39,006 bases of DNA from Clostridiales bacterium (GTDB lineage: Bacteria > Bacillota > Clostridia > Christensenellales > QAND01), in NCBI GenBank assembly GCA_015056185.1, contig SVGV01000004.1, forward strand, positions 1 through 39,006, written 5' to 3'. Below, piece after piece: positions 8,698 through 17,194 of the stretch. Every line of letters begins with the position of its first letter. Positions within the stretch are counted from its first letter, which is position 1. Made by a program: the position numbers and the translations under genes. The notes under the pieces were generated by a model. That model did no database searches. It worked only from the letters and a program-made list of their open reading frames with translations, and was not told where the DNA came from.

Positions 8698-10146
8698 TTA
8701 TTTTTGTTCTGCAATGATCTTTTTGCGGTCGATCTTGCCGTTGAAGGTCCTGGGGATCTCGCTGACCGCCTCAAAGTATTTGGGGATCTTATACGCTTCC
8801 AGGTTTTCTTCCAGATACGCGGTCAATTCTTTTGCATCCAGCTCATAGCCATCATGGAGGCGTACCAGCATCTTTAAGGATCTGCCCCGCAGCTTATCTT
8901 CATAGGGGATGCACACGCATTCGTTGACCATGGGGTGGCGCAGAGCAACATCCTCCACCTCGGTGGGGGCGATCTTCAGCCCGCCGATGTTGATAACATC
9001 ATCCCGACGGCCCACCAAATACAGGTAGCCGTTTTTCAGATAGCCCAAGTCCGTCATATAGATCACACCGTCGCGGATGGTGTTGGCCGTCAAAACCGGC
9101 TCGTTCCAATAGCCCGCGGTAACGGTATTGCTGCGGATGGCGATGATGCCCGGTTCTTCCGCCGTGGCATCCACGGGAACATAGTGTTCATCCACCGTAA
9201 AGATATCCACACCGGGGTTGGCTTTGCCCACGCACTTGGTATCATCCCTAAGGGCGTTGTAATCGATGTAGCACACAGCACCGACCTCGGAACCGCCGTA
9301 GGCATCAAACTTGCGCACCGTGGGCAGAAGCTCGATGAGCTTTTCTTTATCGCCGCCGGGCAAAGCAGCAGAGCTGGAATAGAGGAAATCCAGCTGCTCA
9401 TCATACTTGGCCAGTTCTTTCGCCGCCAGAGTCAGCACATAATGGACCCCTGCCGGGGGCAGGTAGATGGAGGTGACGCCGTAGCGTTTGATGTTATCAA
9501 AAAAGCTCTTTAAGTTTTTAAAGCCTTCCATCAAAACCACGGAGCTGCCCCGCACCATGGACATATGGGTCTTGCGCAGACCTGCTGCGTGGTTCATGGG
9601 AGTGGGGATCAGCCACACGTTGTCGATGCTGTAGTTTAACACCGCATTCTGGGATTCACACATGTTCATCTGCCCATAATGGGTGATCATGACTCCCTTG
9701 GATTTTCCCGTGGTGCCCGTGGTAAATAAAATCTCCTGGAGCATCTCCTCCCGGGGGAATTCCACTTTGGGGTCTTTGATCTCAAGGAGATCCATCAAGG
9801 AAAGGCCAAAGTTGCTTAAGGGGTGCTCGCCGCACAGGATCATGGCGGGCTGGATCTCTTTTGCGATGTCGCTGACCCGCTCTTTGGGGGCATCGTGTTC
9901 CACCGGCACGTGGACGCCCCCCGCCAGGTGGATGCCGTAGCACATGGCTAAAAACTCCACCGTATGGCCGGCCTCTAAGATGACCCGCTCCCCTTCTTTT
10001 AAGCCGTTGTCCTTTAACACCGATGCCATGGCTGCAATCAGCTTCCACAGCGTAGAATAATCCACGGTATGGTCCATAGCGATGACGGCTGTTTTATTGG
10101 GGAAGTTTTGACTATGTGTATAGATGCTGTGAACGATGGAACGCAT
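8698..10146 (-). CDS. AMP-dependent synthetase/ligase (ANL superfamily acyl-/aminoacyl-activating enzyme)
   Basis: LFTTGTTGKSKGVMITH (A3), YGGSEVG (A5), YMTDLGYLKNGYLYLVGRRDDVINIGG (A7/A8), and NGKIDRKK with the A10 lysine. Confidence 0.93.
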   Translation of the reverse strand: MRSIVHSIYTHSQNFPNKTAVIAMDHTVDYSTLWKLIAAMASVLKDNGLKEGERVILEAGHTVEFLAMCYGIHLAGGVHVPVEHDAPKERVSDIAKEIQPAMILCGEHPLSNFGLSLMDLLEIKDPKVEFPREEMLQEILFTTGTTGKSKGVMITHYGQMNMCESQNAVLNYSIDNVWLIPTPMNHAAGLRKTHMSMVRGSSVVLMEGFKNLKSFFDNIKRYGVTSIYLPPAGVHYVLTLAAKELAKYDEQLDFLYSSSAALPGGDKEKLIELLPTVRKFDAYGGSEVGAVCYIDYNALRDDTKCVGKANPGVDIFTVDEHYVPVDATAEEPGIIAIRSNTVTAGYWNEPVLTANTIRDGVIYMTDLGYLKNGYLYLVGRRDDVINIGGLKIAPTEVEDVALRHPMVNECVCIPYEDKLRGRSLKMLVRLHDGYELDAKELTAYLEENLEAYKIPKYFEAVSEIPRTFNGKIDRKKIIAEQK

Positions 10147-10210
10147 AATGCATCATCTCCTTTAAAATCGTTTCTGCCTGCGTGGATGGTACCCTAATAG
10201 GCCCATGCTG

Positions 10211-11653
10211 CTATTTTTTTCTGAACGAGGTGATCAGTTTTTTGATCTCCCGCCGCTTGATAACGGCGATGGCCAGGGCAAGGATGCCGCAGGCCCCGAT
10301 GATGCAGTAGCGGAGGATCAAATGGTTGTAGAGGAACTGGACCAGCACCATGATCACCATGACGCAGCCGATGATCCCAAAGATGGCAGGATAGTTGAAC
10401 TGCTTTGTAAACCCGTATTTTCGCACCAGGATGCAGTTGATGAAAAACAGCGCGGCAAAGGCCACAATGTTGATATAGGGCAGCCCCTGGATGCCGATGT
10501 GGGGCAGCAGAAAACACTTGGCCCCGACGCTTAAAACCGAAACGATGCCGGTGAATACCGCCGTCAGCAGGACCTTTTTACGGAAGGTAAGGGTGATGGT
10601 AAACAGCGTTGTGACGGATTGGATCATCACCGCTGTGACCATGCCGGGCATCAGCAATATGGATTCCCCATACTGTTTGCCGCCTAAGATCCAGATGACC
10701 TCCGGTGCAAGGAGCATGACCCCTACGGAGATCACCCCGATGCCCAGGGTGTAGATGACCGCACCCTTTCGGATGGCGGGGGTATTCTGCTGCTCCAGGT
10801 TATCCATCAGCCAGGTGGTGATGGCCCCGGAGACCGCCTGTACAAAGAGGGTCAGAATATGGATGGTGCTGGAGGCGATGCTCACGACGGAAACGGCCTC
10901 CGGCCCGAGGACCAGCTTGGTTACGATGGTGTTGGAGGAGGTCAAGAAATAGGTGGTCAAATAGTGCACCATCAGCGGCAGCGAAAGCACCAATGCATAG
11001 CGCAGGTATTTGAACCGGAATTGTTTGCCCTTTAACAGCACCACGATGCCGCAGCCAATGCCCACCAGGGCGGAAGGCACATAAAAGCCGTAGATCCTGG
11101 CGGAAAGCCGCTGGGCCTGGGGGGCCAGGATCACCAGCGCCACTGCCACCAAAGTGGGGATCAGCAGATTGACGATGGACATGGCCGCCACCGTTTTATA
11201 GCGGTAAAGGGTGCGCTCTCTTGCGATGAAGATCTGCTTCCAGCAGAGGGACAGCAGCAAAAAGAACAGGATATGGACATATTCCGGCGGGATGGACACG
11301 ATGCGGAAGATCCAATCACCGCTGACTAAAAACAGCACATAAAACAGCAGGGTAATGCCGCAGCCGGCAACCGCCAGGGAGGAGATGTACTGGTCGAAAT
11401 CCTCTTTAAAATCGTAATAGGCTCTGCCGATGGAGCTGTGCAGCTCCATACCGGTGATGATGATCAAAAGAGCCTGCCAGCTGGCAAAGTTGGAAAACTC
11501 GCCGTAATCCGCCTTGGATAACAGGCGGGAGAAAATGGGCGTGGTGATGAAGGATAAGCTCCTCACCAAAAATGTGCTGATGACATACCAAAAGCCGGCT
11601 TTAAAGGCCAGTTTTGCGCTGCCGCGCTGTTCACCTTGGCGCAATCGGTTCAC
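10211..11653 (-). CDS. Polysaccharide flippase (Wzx / MATE-like oligosaccharide exporter)
   Basis: 480-aa multi-TM protein; N-terminus KAGFWYVISTFLVRSLSFITTPIFSRLLSKADYGEFSNFASW is typical of oligosaccharide flippases. Confidence 0.92.
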   Translation of the reverse strand: MNRLRQGEQRGSAKLAFKAGFWYVISTFLVRSLSFITTPIFSRLLSKADYGEFSNFASWQALLIIITGMELHSSIGRAYYDFKEDFDQYISSLAVAGCGITLLFYVLFLVSGDWIFRIVSIPPEYVHILFFLLLSLCWKQIFIARERTLYRYKTVAAMSIVNLLIPTLVAVALVILAPQAQRLSARIYGFYVPSALVGIGCGIVVLLKGKQFRFKYLRYALVLSLPLMVHYLTTYFLTSSNTIVTKLVLGPEAVSVVSIASSTIHILTLFVQAVSGAITTWLMDNLEQQNTPAIRKGAVIYTLGIGVISVGVMLLAPEVIWILGGKQYGESILLMPGMVTAVMIQSVTTLFTITLTFRKKVLLTAVFTGIVSVLSVGAKCFLLPHIGIQGLPYINIVAFAALFFINCILVRKYGFTKQFNYPAIFGIIGCVMVIMVLVQFLYNHLILRYCIIGACGILALAIAVIKRREIKKLITSFRKK

Positions 11654-11681
11654 CTCTTATCGGGCAATGGTACCATAAAGT

Positions 11682-12938
11682 TCAGCTTTTCAGCACCAAA
11701 GAATTGTTCTCGGAATCATAAACTTCCAGCATGGATTTGATCTCCTCCACCACAAGGGCGAAGGCATCCCAATCCGGGGCTTTCAGCCAGACGGAAAGGA
11801 GTTCCTGGGCGGTGGTACCGTCTTTGCCGATGGTCTGGCCCACAAACAGCTCCTGGCAGACATCCAGCACGTTTTCGTGTGCCCAGATGTTTTCAATGCC
11901 GGAAACATGGGCGATCTCTTTACCGGGCACGCCCATGATGTGGATCATGCCGCAGCAATCCTTAAAATTGGGGGTCTCCCGGGTGGGGTCGTAGCTTTCC
12001 GTCTTGCCGGTGACCGCAAATTCAATCAAAAGGGCTAAGCCGTTGATGCCGTTCTGATCCTCAATGAGGGTAAAGTGATGGCCGCCGCTGGGGCGATAGC
12101 ACATCTCACACATGTAAAAGCCCTTGTCATCCACAAATGCCATGGGGCTTACCATGCCGTCGCGAAAACCGTTGGCTTTGAGCATTTTGCGCATGGCGGC
12201 ATCGGCCTCGGCAATGTACCGCTGTTGATACTTGGAGGGGTACCGGGTGCCGGATACAATGGCGGAGCCATCGCTTTTTGCCTGGTAGATGTCACGGTCG
12301 CAGACCGCCGCCAAATAGGGTTCCTCCCCCGCAAGCTGGTAGACGATGCCGATGGAGTCGCAATCCATAAACCGCTCCACGATGACGTTATCCGTCCTGG
12401 AAAAGGAGCGGGCGTATTCATAGCATTCCTGGAGTTTTTCCGGCGATTCGCATTTGATGACGCCCCTGGAGCCGCTGTTGTCAACGGGCTTAAGCATCAA
12501 GGGGTAGCCGTTTTCCTCGCTGAACTGTTTGACCGTTTCAAAATCATAGGCGTTGGTGCCGGGGATCACCCCGACGCCGCTCTTTAAGCACGCCTGTTTA
12601 AAAAGCATTTTGTCGGTAGCGATGCCAAAGGAGGTCTCATCGCCGTAATGGGGCAGGCCGGCAGCCTTGCACACCTTTAAATACTGGTGGAGGTAGGAAT
12701 CGGTATACCCCGTCATGACGCCATCGATGCTGTGTTCGCGGATGTATGCCACGGCGGCATCGGTATCAAAAAAATTGACGTTGGCGCTGTGATCCGCAAC
12801 CAGTTTGGCCGGCGAGCGGAGGGTATCGTAATAATCGATGATATGAACTTCGCACCCCATGCTTTGTGCAAGCTTCGTCACGCCAACCATATCGGGCCCG
12901 CCGCCCAAGATGAGCAGCTTTTTACCTTTTAGATCCAT
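11682..12938 (-). CDS. ATP-grasp domain carboxylate-amine ligase
   Basis: MDLKGKKLLILGGGPDMVGVTKLAQSMGCEVHIIDYY...GIATDKMLFKQACLKSGVGVIPG...YPLMLKPVDNSGSRGVIKC. ORF opens at 12962; likely start ATG 12938. Confidence 0.88.
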   Translation of the reverse strand: MDLKGKKLLILGGGPDMVGVTKLAQSMGCEVHIIDYYDTLRSPAKLVADHSANVNFFDTDAAVAYIREHSIDGVMTGYTDSYLHQYLKVCKAAGLPHYGDETSFGIATDKMLFKQACLKSGVGVIPGTNAYDFETVKQFSEENGYPLMLKPVDNSGSRGVIKCESPEKLQECYEYARSFSRTDNVIVERFMDCDSIGIVYQLAGEEPYLAAVCDRDIYQAKSDGSAIVSGTRYPSKYQQRYIAEADAAMRKMLKANGFRDGMVSPMAFVDDKGFYMCEMCYRPSGGHHFTLIEDQNGINGLALLIEFAVTGKTESYDPTRETPNFKDCCGMIHIMGVPGKEIAHVSGIENIWAHENVLDVCQELFVGQTIGKDGTTAQELLSVWLKAPDWDAFALVVEEIKSMLEVYDSENNSLVLKS

Positions 12939-12980
12939 ATCGCTACCTGCTTTCCACTCCATTGTTTTGCTTTCGCGGTG

Positions 12981-13550
12981 TTACTTTTGATTGATCCGCT
13001 TTTTTTCAAACTTCTTCCACTGCTCCTGTGCAAGATCATCGGGAAGGTACTGGTTTTTAAATGCCACAAACTGATTCTTGTTCATGCGGCGAAGAGCCAT
13101 ATACATATCGAACCGGCCGATCACCTTTGCGGGGTTGCCCGCCGCCACGGAGTTGCTGGGGATGTCGCTGGAAACAACGCTGCCCGCGGTGATGATGCAG
13201 TTTTCGCCGATGCGCACATCGGGCAGGATGGTGACATTCATGCCGATGTACACGTTATCCATCAATTCCACACAGCCGATGCGCTCCATGGGACCGAAGT
13301 CGCAATCGGGCTTGCACTTAGTAAGAAAATCGTTGACCACGTCGTGGGTGACGATCTTGGCGGTTTTATGCACCCGCACATTTTTATGCACCCGGATCAG
13401 TTTGGGGTACAACGGCACCAGCCAGGGCCCCCACACGGAGTTTTCGCCAAGTTCCCCTAAGATCTCGTGCTTTTTCATGTATTCAGTACGCTTGCGCACG
13501 CTGCGCATCATCATCAGCCGAAGGCTGTGACGCATCCGTTCTTTTGTCAT
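12981..13550 (-). CDS. Left-handed beta-helix (hexapeptide repeat) acyltransferase
   Basis: DNVYIGMNVTILPDVRIGENCIITAGSVVSSDIPSNSVAAGNPAKVIGRFD hexapeptide repeats and GNPAK signature. Confidence 0.9.
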   Translation of the reverse strand: MTKERMRHSLRLMMMRSVRKRTEYMKKHEILGELGENSVWGPWLVPLYPKLIRVHKNVRVHKTAKIVTHDVVNDFLTKCKPDCDFGPMERIGCVELMDNVYIGMNVTILPDVRIGENCIITAGSVVSSDIPSNSVAAGNPAKVIGRFDMYMALRRMNKNQFVAFKNQYLPDDLAQEQWKKFEKKRINQK

Positions 13551-13566
13551 GTCACGTTCCTCTGGT

Positions 13567-13800
13567 TTACTGCTTGATGGCTTTGATCATATTGGCCATG
13601 GCATCGACGGAGTTGAAGTGTTCGGGAGCGATCCAGTCAAAATCGATCTCCACTTCAAAGCGCTCGGACAGCAGCGCGATGAGGCCCATCAGTTCGATGG
13701 AATCCAGGTACCCGCCATCGATGATATCCGTAGTGGCGGAAAAATCGGAGGTGGGTTTGATCTCTTTTAAGATGCTCAGAATCATTTCTTGTTCTTTCAT
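13567..13800 (-). CDS. Stand-alone acyl/peptidyl carrier protein
   Basis: 77 aa with the 4'-phosphopantetheine attachment motif LDSIELM, and IIDGGYLDSIELMGLIALLSERFEVEIDF. Confidence 0.9.
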   Translation of the reverse strand: MKEQEMILSILKEIKPTSDFSATTDIIDGGYLDSIELMGLIALLSERFEVEIDFDWIAPEHFNSVDAMANMIKAIKQ

Positions 13801-13860
13801 GGCGTTAAACTCCTATTATCGTCAGATTAAATGAAAAGCCCATTGGCTTTATAAGCGTAC

Positions 13861-14844
13861 CTAGCCCCGGTAGATGGGGAAGAAGCCTTCGTTTTCGATG
13901 GGGCCATCCTGCAGCCTGCGGGCAACGAGGCTTTCGTAAACATCCGTCAGCCATACCTTTTTGCCGATGTAAAAATCGAACCTGGTATGTTTGCCGAATT
14001 TGATCTTATACATATAAAGAGAATCGTTGGGGTCAGAGCTTCTGCCCCCGCCGTGATGGATGTAGCGAAAGCCGTTTTCCTTGCCCCACCTGGCCGCTGC
14101 CGCCTCTAAAATGGCACCGCCGCCCAGCTCAAACAATGCCTGGCTGCTGCCCAACAGGTGGGCATGCATGAGATCCCCGCAGATGAAGTAGATCTCGCTG
14201 GCGATAATCTCGCCATTGTACCGGACCTGGATCTCCAGCACGTTTTCCCGAAGATCCGTAGTGAGCATGGTGTAGTATTCCGAAGGGAAGTAGTACATGG
14301 CGCTGGCGTTGTTGCGCCCCATGGTCTCTTCATAGAGCCTGCGGAAGGCATCCAGGTTTTCCGGCGCGCGTACGATGACGCACTCCACCCCTGCTTCCCC
14401 CGCCCTGCGCACTTCGCGGCGGGCGGATTTTGCAAACTCCTTCTGGACGGGGTCCTCGAAATCTTTCAGATTGGTGCCCACAGTATTGCGGGAAAACACC
14501 CCGTGGTAGACAGGCTCAAAATCCTTGTAGTTTTGATAGATGGGGTGGAAGCGCACAAACTCGCATACGATGTTGTTTTCGGCGCAGTACTCTGCAAAAG
14601 CGGCCTCGTACCGTTTGAGCAGTTCCGCTTTATCTGTTGCCTCATAGATCATGGGGCCGCCGTAACCGTAAGGAGTGACGATATCATAATATTGGACCCC
14701 ATCGATGAGGTAGGGCGTGGGGCGTTTGATGAACTGGTTGCGGACTGTGCCGCATTCATCCTTTAATACAAACTCGTGGCAGGTGCCCCCATCGACGAGC
14801 TCGCAAAGTTTGCCATATTCGGGAAGGAAATAAATATCGTGCAC
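13861..14844 (-). CDS. FemAB/BioF2-like GNAT-fold acyl- or aminoacyl-transferase
   Basis: EYCAENNIVCEFVRFHPIYQN...VGTNLKD....FAKSARREVRRAGEAGVECVIVRAPENLDAFRRLYEETMGRNNASAMYYFPSEYY matches the FemAB-like/peptidoglycan-bridge GNAT pattern. Confidence 0.8.
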   Translation of the reverse strand: MHDIYFLPEYGKLCELVDGGTCHEFVLKDECGTVRNQFIKRPTPYLIDGVQYYDIVTPYGYGGPMIYEATDKAELLKRYEAAFAEYCAENNIVCEFVRFHPIYQNYKDFEPVYHGVFSRNTVGTNLKDFEDPVQKEFAKSARREVRRAGEAGVECVIVRAPENLDAFRRLYEETMGRNNASAMYYFPSEYYTMLTTDLRENVLEIQVRYNGEIIASEIYFICGDLMHAHLLGSSQALFELGGGAILEAAAARWGKENGFRYIHHGGGRSSDPNDSLYMYKIKFGKHTRFDFYIGKKVWLTDVYESLVARRLQDGPIENEGFFPIYRG

Positions 14845-14853
14845 GGCATACTC

Positions 14854-15915
14854 CTATCGATCCATTGTTTTGAATGTTTTTACTGCATGGATGATCCGCT
14901 CCATATCCCTTACGGTATAGCGCTGATCACACACCAGGCTGATCTCATTTTGATAGATGCTTAACTGCTGTGCCGTCAGCCGGTGCAGATCCGAGACCGG
15001 CCAGTGGATGGGGCAGTAGATCTCTTGAGAGATCAAATAACGCCGAAGGGCGCTTCGCTCCTCCTCAGGAAGGATCAAGGGCACAAACAGGGGGCAGTCG
15101 TCTTCAGAAAGCTTGGGGAACAGGGCATATTCAGAAAGAGCAGCAAGCAGTACCGATGCGTTTTCTCTGCGCCGGCTGCGGATGAAGTCCACATCCAGCC
15201 TTTGGATGAGGGCCGCATCCTGCTCACAGCTGCCCATGCAGCTGCAGGTGTCTAAAAAATCCTCGCCCTGTTCAAACAGATCAAGGTAGGCTTTGTCATC
15301 CCGCCGGCCCGTCAGGTACTGGAGTTTTTCATCCATGGCCCGTTTGCGCAGGCCAAGGTAGCCTTCATCTGCCGGTAAAATGGGGGCCGTTGTCTGCCAA
15401 TCCCCGTTTTTAAGGGCGAATCCCCCGGTATAGAAGCCCGCCCATTTGCGCAGGCTGCCAAAGGTGTAATCCCCCACTGGAGTGGTTTTAGAAAAGATGC
15501 CATGGGTAAGATCCACAATGGTCTTGCCCGTGGGCGTGCCGATGACATCGTAATCGGAATAGCCAAAGTAGGGCAGCACCAGCGTGGCATCACACTCCGG
15601 GACGGAGGAATAATCCACCGCGAGCCTGCCGCTGCTGTTGACATAGACCGAATAGAATAAGACCTCTACCCCCGCCCGGAGGAAGGGGTGGATCATGCAG
15701 CTGCAGCACCAGGAGGGCAGCGCTGCACGGTTCAGCGGCCCCGCTGCAAGAAGGTCAGAGATAATGTAAGTAAGGGCAGCCGTGCCGGAAATAAACCATT
15801 TGGTTTGCTCCGGCAGGGGAACGCCCCCCGTTTTTGAGGTGGGGACCTCCCAGAACTCGCTGCCGATCTCATGATGGATCAGTCTGTTTTGATTCATGGT
15901 CACCTGCTGCTGCAT
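14854..15915 (-). CDS. Divergent DegT/DnrJ/EryC1-like PLP-dependent aminotransferase
   Basis: FISGTAALTYIISDLL, LPSWCCSCMIHPFLRAGVEVLFYSV, IVDLTHGIFS, YTFGSLRKWAGFYTGGFA (candidate Schiff-base Lys in SLRKW). Confidence 0.72.
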   Translation of the reverse strand: MQQQVTMNQNRLIHHEIGSEFWEVPTSKTGGVPLPEQTKWFISGTAALTYIISDLLAAGPLNRAALPSWCCSCMIHPFLRAGVEVLFYSVYVNSSGRLAVDYSSVPECDATLVLPYFGYSDYDVIGTPTGKTIVDLTHGIFSKTTPVGDYTFGSLRKWAGFYTGGFALKNGDWQTTAPILPADEGYLGLRKRAMDEKLQYLTGRRDDKAYLDLFEQGEDFLDTCSCMGSCEQDAALIQRLDVDFIRSRRRENASVLLAALSEYALFPKLSEDDCPLFVPLILPEEERSALRRYLISQEIYCPIHWPVSDLHRLTAQQLSIYQNEISLVCDQRYTVRDMERIIHAVKTFKTMDR

Positions 15916-16532
15916 TAATCCCGCCGCTCTACGCTTAAGCTGACGGGGGCTTCTTCGCCCTGGCCGATGCCGTCCCGCTTGACCACCTTCATGGCCGTTT
16001 GGAAGAGGATCTTCACATCCCCTAAAAAGGAGATGGAATTGACGTACTGGAGATCCAGCTTGAACTTATCTTCCCAGCTTAAAGAGTTTCTGCCGTTGAC
16101 CTGGGCAAGGCCGGTCAAACCGGGCCTCACGTCATGGCGGTGCCGCTCTTCCTCGGTGTAATACTGCAGGTAGGATACCGCCAACGGCCTGGGCCCCACA
16201 AAGGACATATTGCCGATGAAGATGTTCCACAATTCGGGCAGTTCATCCAGGCTGGTGGAGCGGAGCAGCTTGCCGAACCGGGTCAGCCGGACTTCATCGG
16301 GCAAAAGCTTGCCATCCTCCCCCCGGTCGTTTGTCATGGTGCGGAACTTGTACATTTTAAAGATCTTTTCGTTCTTGCCCGGCCGGGACTGGCTGAACAA
16401 AACGGGCTTGCCCAGCTTACACCTGACAAGGATGGCCAAAACCAAATAAACAGGGGAAAGGATCACCATCCCCAATGCGGATAATACAATATCAAACAAC
16501 CGTTTCAGCACATATCGATACATGGCAAACAA
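15915..16532 (-). CDS. Undecaprenyl-phosphate sugar-1-phosphate transferase (PglC/WcaJ C-terminal type)
   Basis: KRLFDIVLSALGMVILSPVYLVLAILVRCKLGKPVLFSQSRPGKNEKIFKMYKFRTM...GKLLRSTSLDELPELWNIFIGNMSFVGPRPL. Confidence 0.95.
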   Translation of the reverse strand: MFAMYRYVLKRLFDIVLSALGMVILSPVYLVLAILVRCKLGKPVLFSQSRPGKNEKIFKMYKFRTMTNDRGEDGKLLPDEVRLTRFGKLLRSTSLDELPELWNIFIGNMSFVGPRPLAVSYLQYYTEEERHRHDVRPGLTGLAQVNGRNSLSWEDKFKLDLQYVNSISFLGDVKILFQTAMKVVKRDGIGQGEEAPVSLSVERRD

Positions 16533-16601
16533 CCTCAGTCATTCATTGCTTATTGGAGAAACGCGGGAGCGCTTCGCATCTTGTCAAAGCTACCCGATGA
16601 T

Positions 16602-16630
16602 ATATTATCCCTTCCCATTCAAACCGTCAA
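16602..16630 (-). promoter_or_regulatory. Candidate sigma70-type promoter of the glycan operon
   Basis: On the minus strand: TTGACG (16630-16625), 17-nt spacer, TAATAT (16607-16602), about 70-75 bp upstream of the sugar transferase start. Confidence 0.7.
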
Positions 16631-16717
16631 GCACAGCCCGCCATAGCGGTGCCATTGGGGGCTTTGTGCAGGGTCTCCTTATATATAATAGGTAAATGAA
16701 TTCACAGGTCATGCAGC

Positions 16718-17170
16718 TCAAAACCGATAGCACATATAGTTTGTGTTCTGCACAAAACCGAAATCGGCATAGAGAAGCATGCCCATATCCGTCGCGGTGA
16801 TCTGCACCTCGCTGCAGCCATGGGCCCGGGCTTCCTCTACCACTAAGGCAAGGATCGCTTTTGCGATGCCCCGGCGGCGGTAGGGTTTTATGGTATACAT
16901 GCTGCTTAAAATGCCCACTTTGCCGTTAGGGCAGGCAAAATGAGGCGGCCGCTCGATGATGGACATCGCTCCCGTCCCTACGATGGAATCACCATCCATA
17001 GCCAAATAGGCGACATAGGTGTCATCTGCCATATGCCGTATGCAGTATTCCTTTCACGCAGGGCGAATATCGGCAGATGATTTGGCGCCCTCTTCTTTTA
17101 ATTGGGCGATACGCAGATCCGAAAAGGCTTCCAGGTCGGTCACCTTCATTTTGCGATAACAGATGGGCAT
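16718..17170 (-). pseudogene. GNAT N-acetyltransferase interrupted by an in-frame TGA
   Basis: Conceptual translation from ATG 17170: MPICYRKMKVTDLEAFSDLRIAQLKEEGAKSSADIRPA*KEYCIRHMADDTYVAYLAMDGDSIVGTGAMSIIERPPHFACPNGKVGILSSMYTIKPYRRRGIAKAILALVVEEARAHGC...; stop codon at 17056-17054, same frame on both sides. Confidence 0.82.
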
Positions 17171-17194
17171 GGTGCCTCCTTCCTCAGAGCAGCG

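Noticed and set aside
17054-17056. Selenocysteine insertion at the in-frame TGA of the GNAT
   Set aside because: GNATs do not use Sec at this position and no convincing SECIS-type stem was seen; nonsense mutation or sequencing error is simpler.
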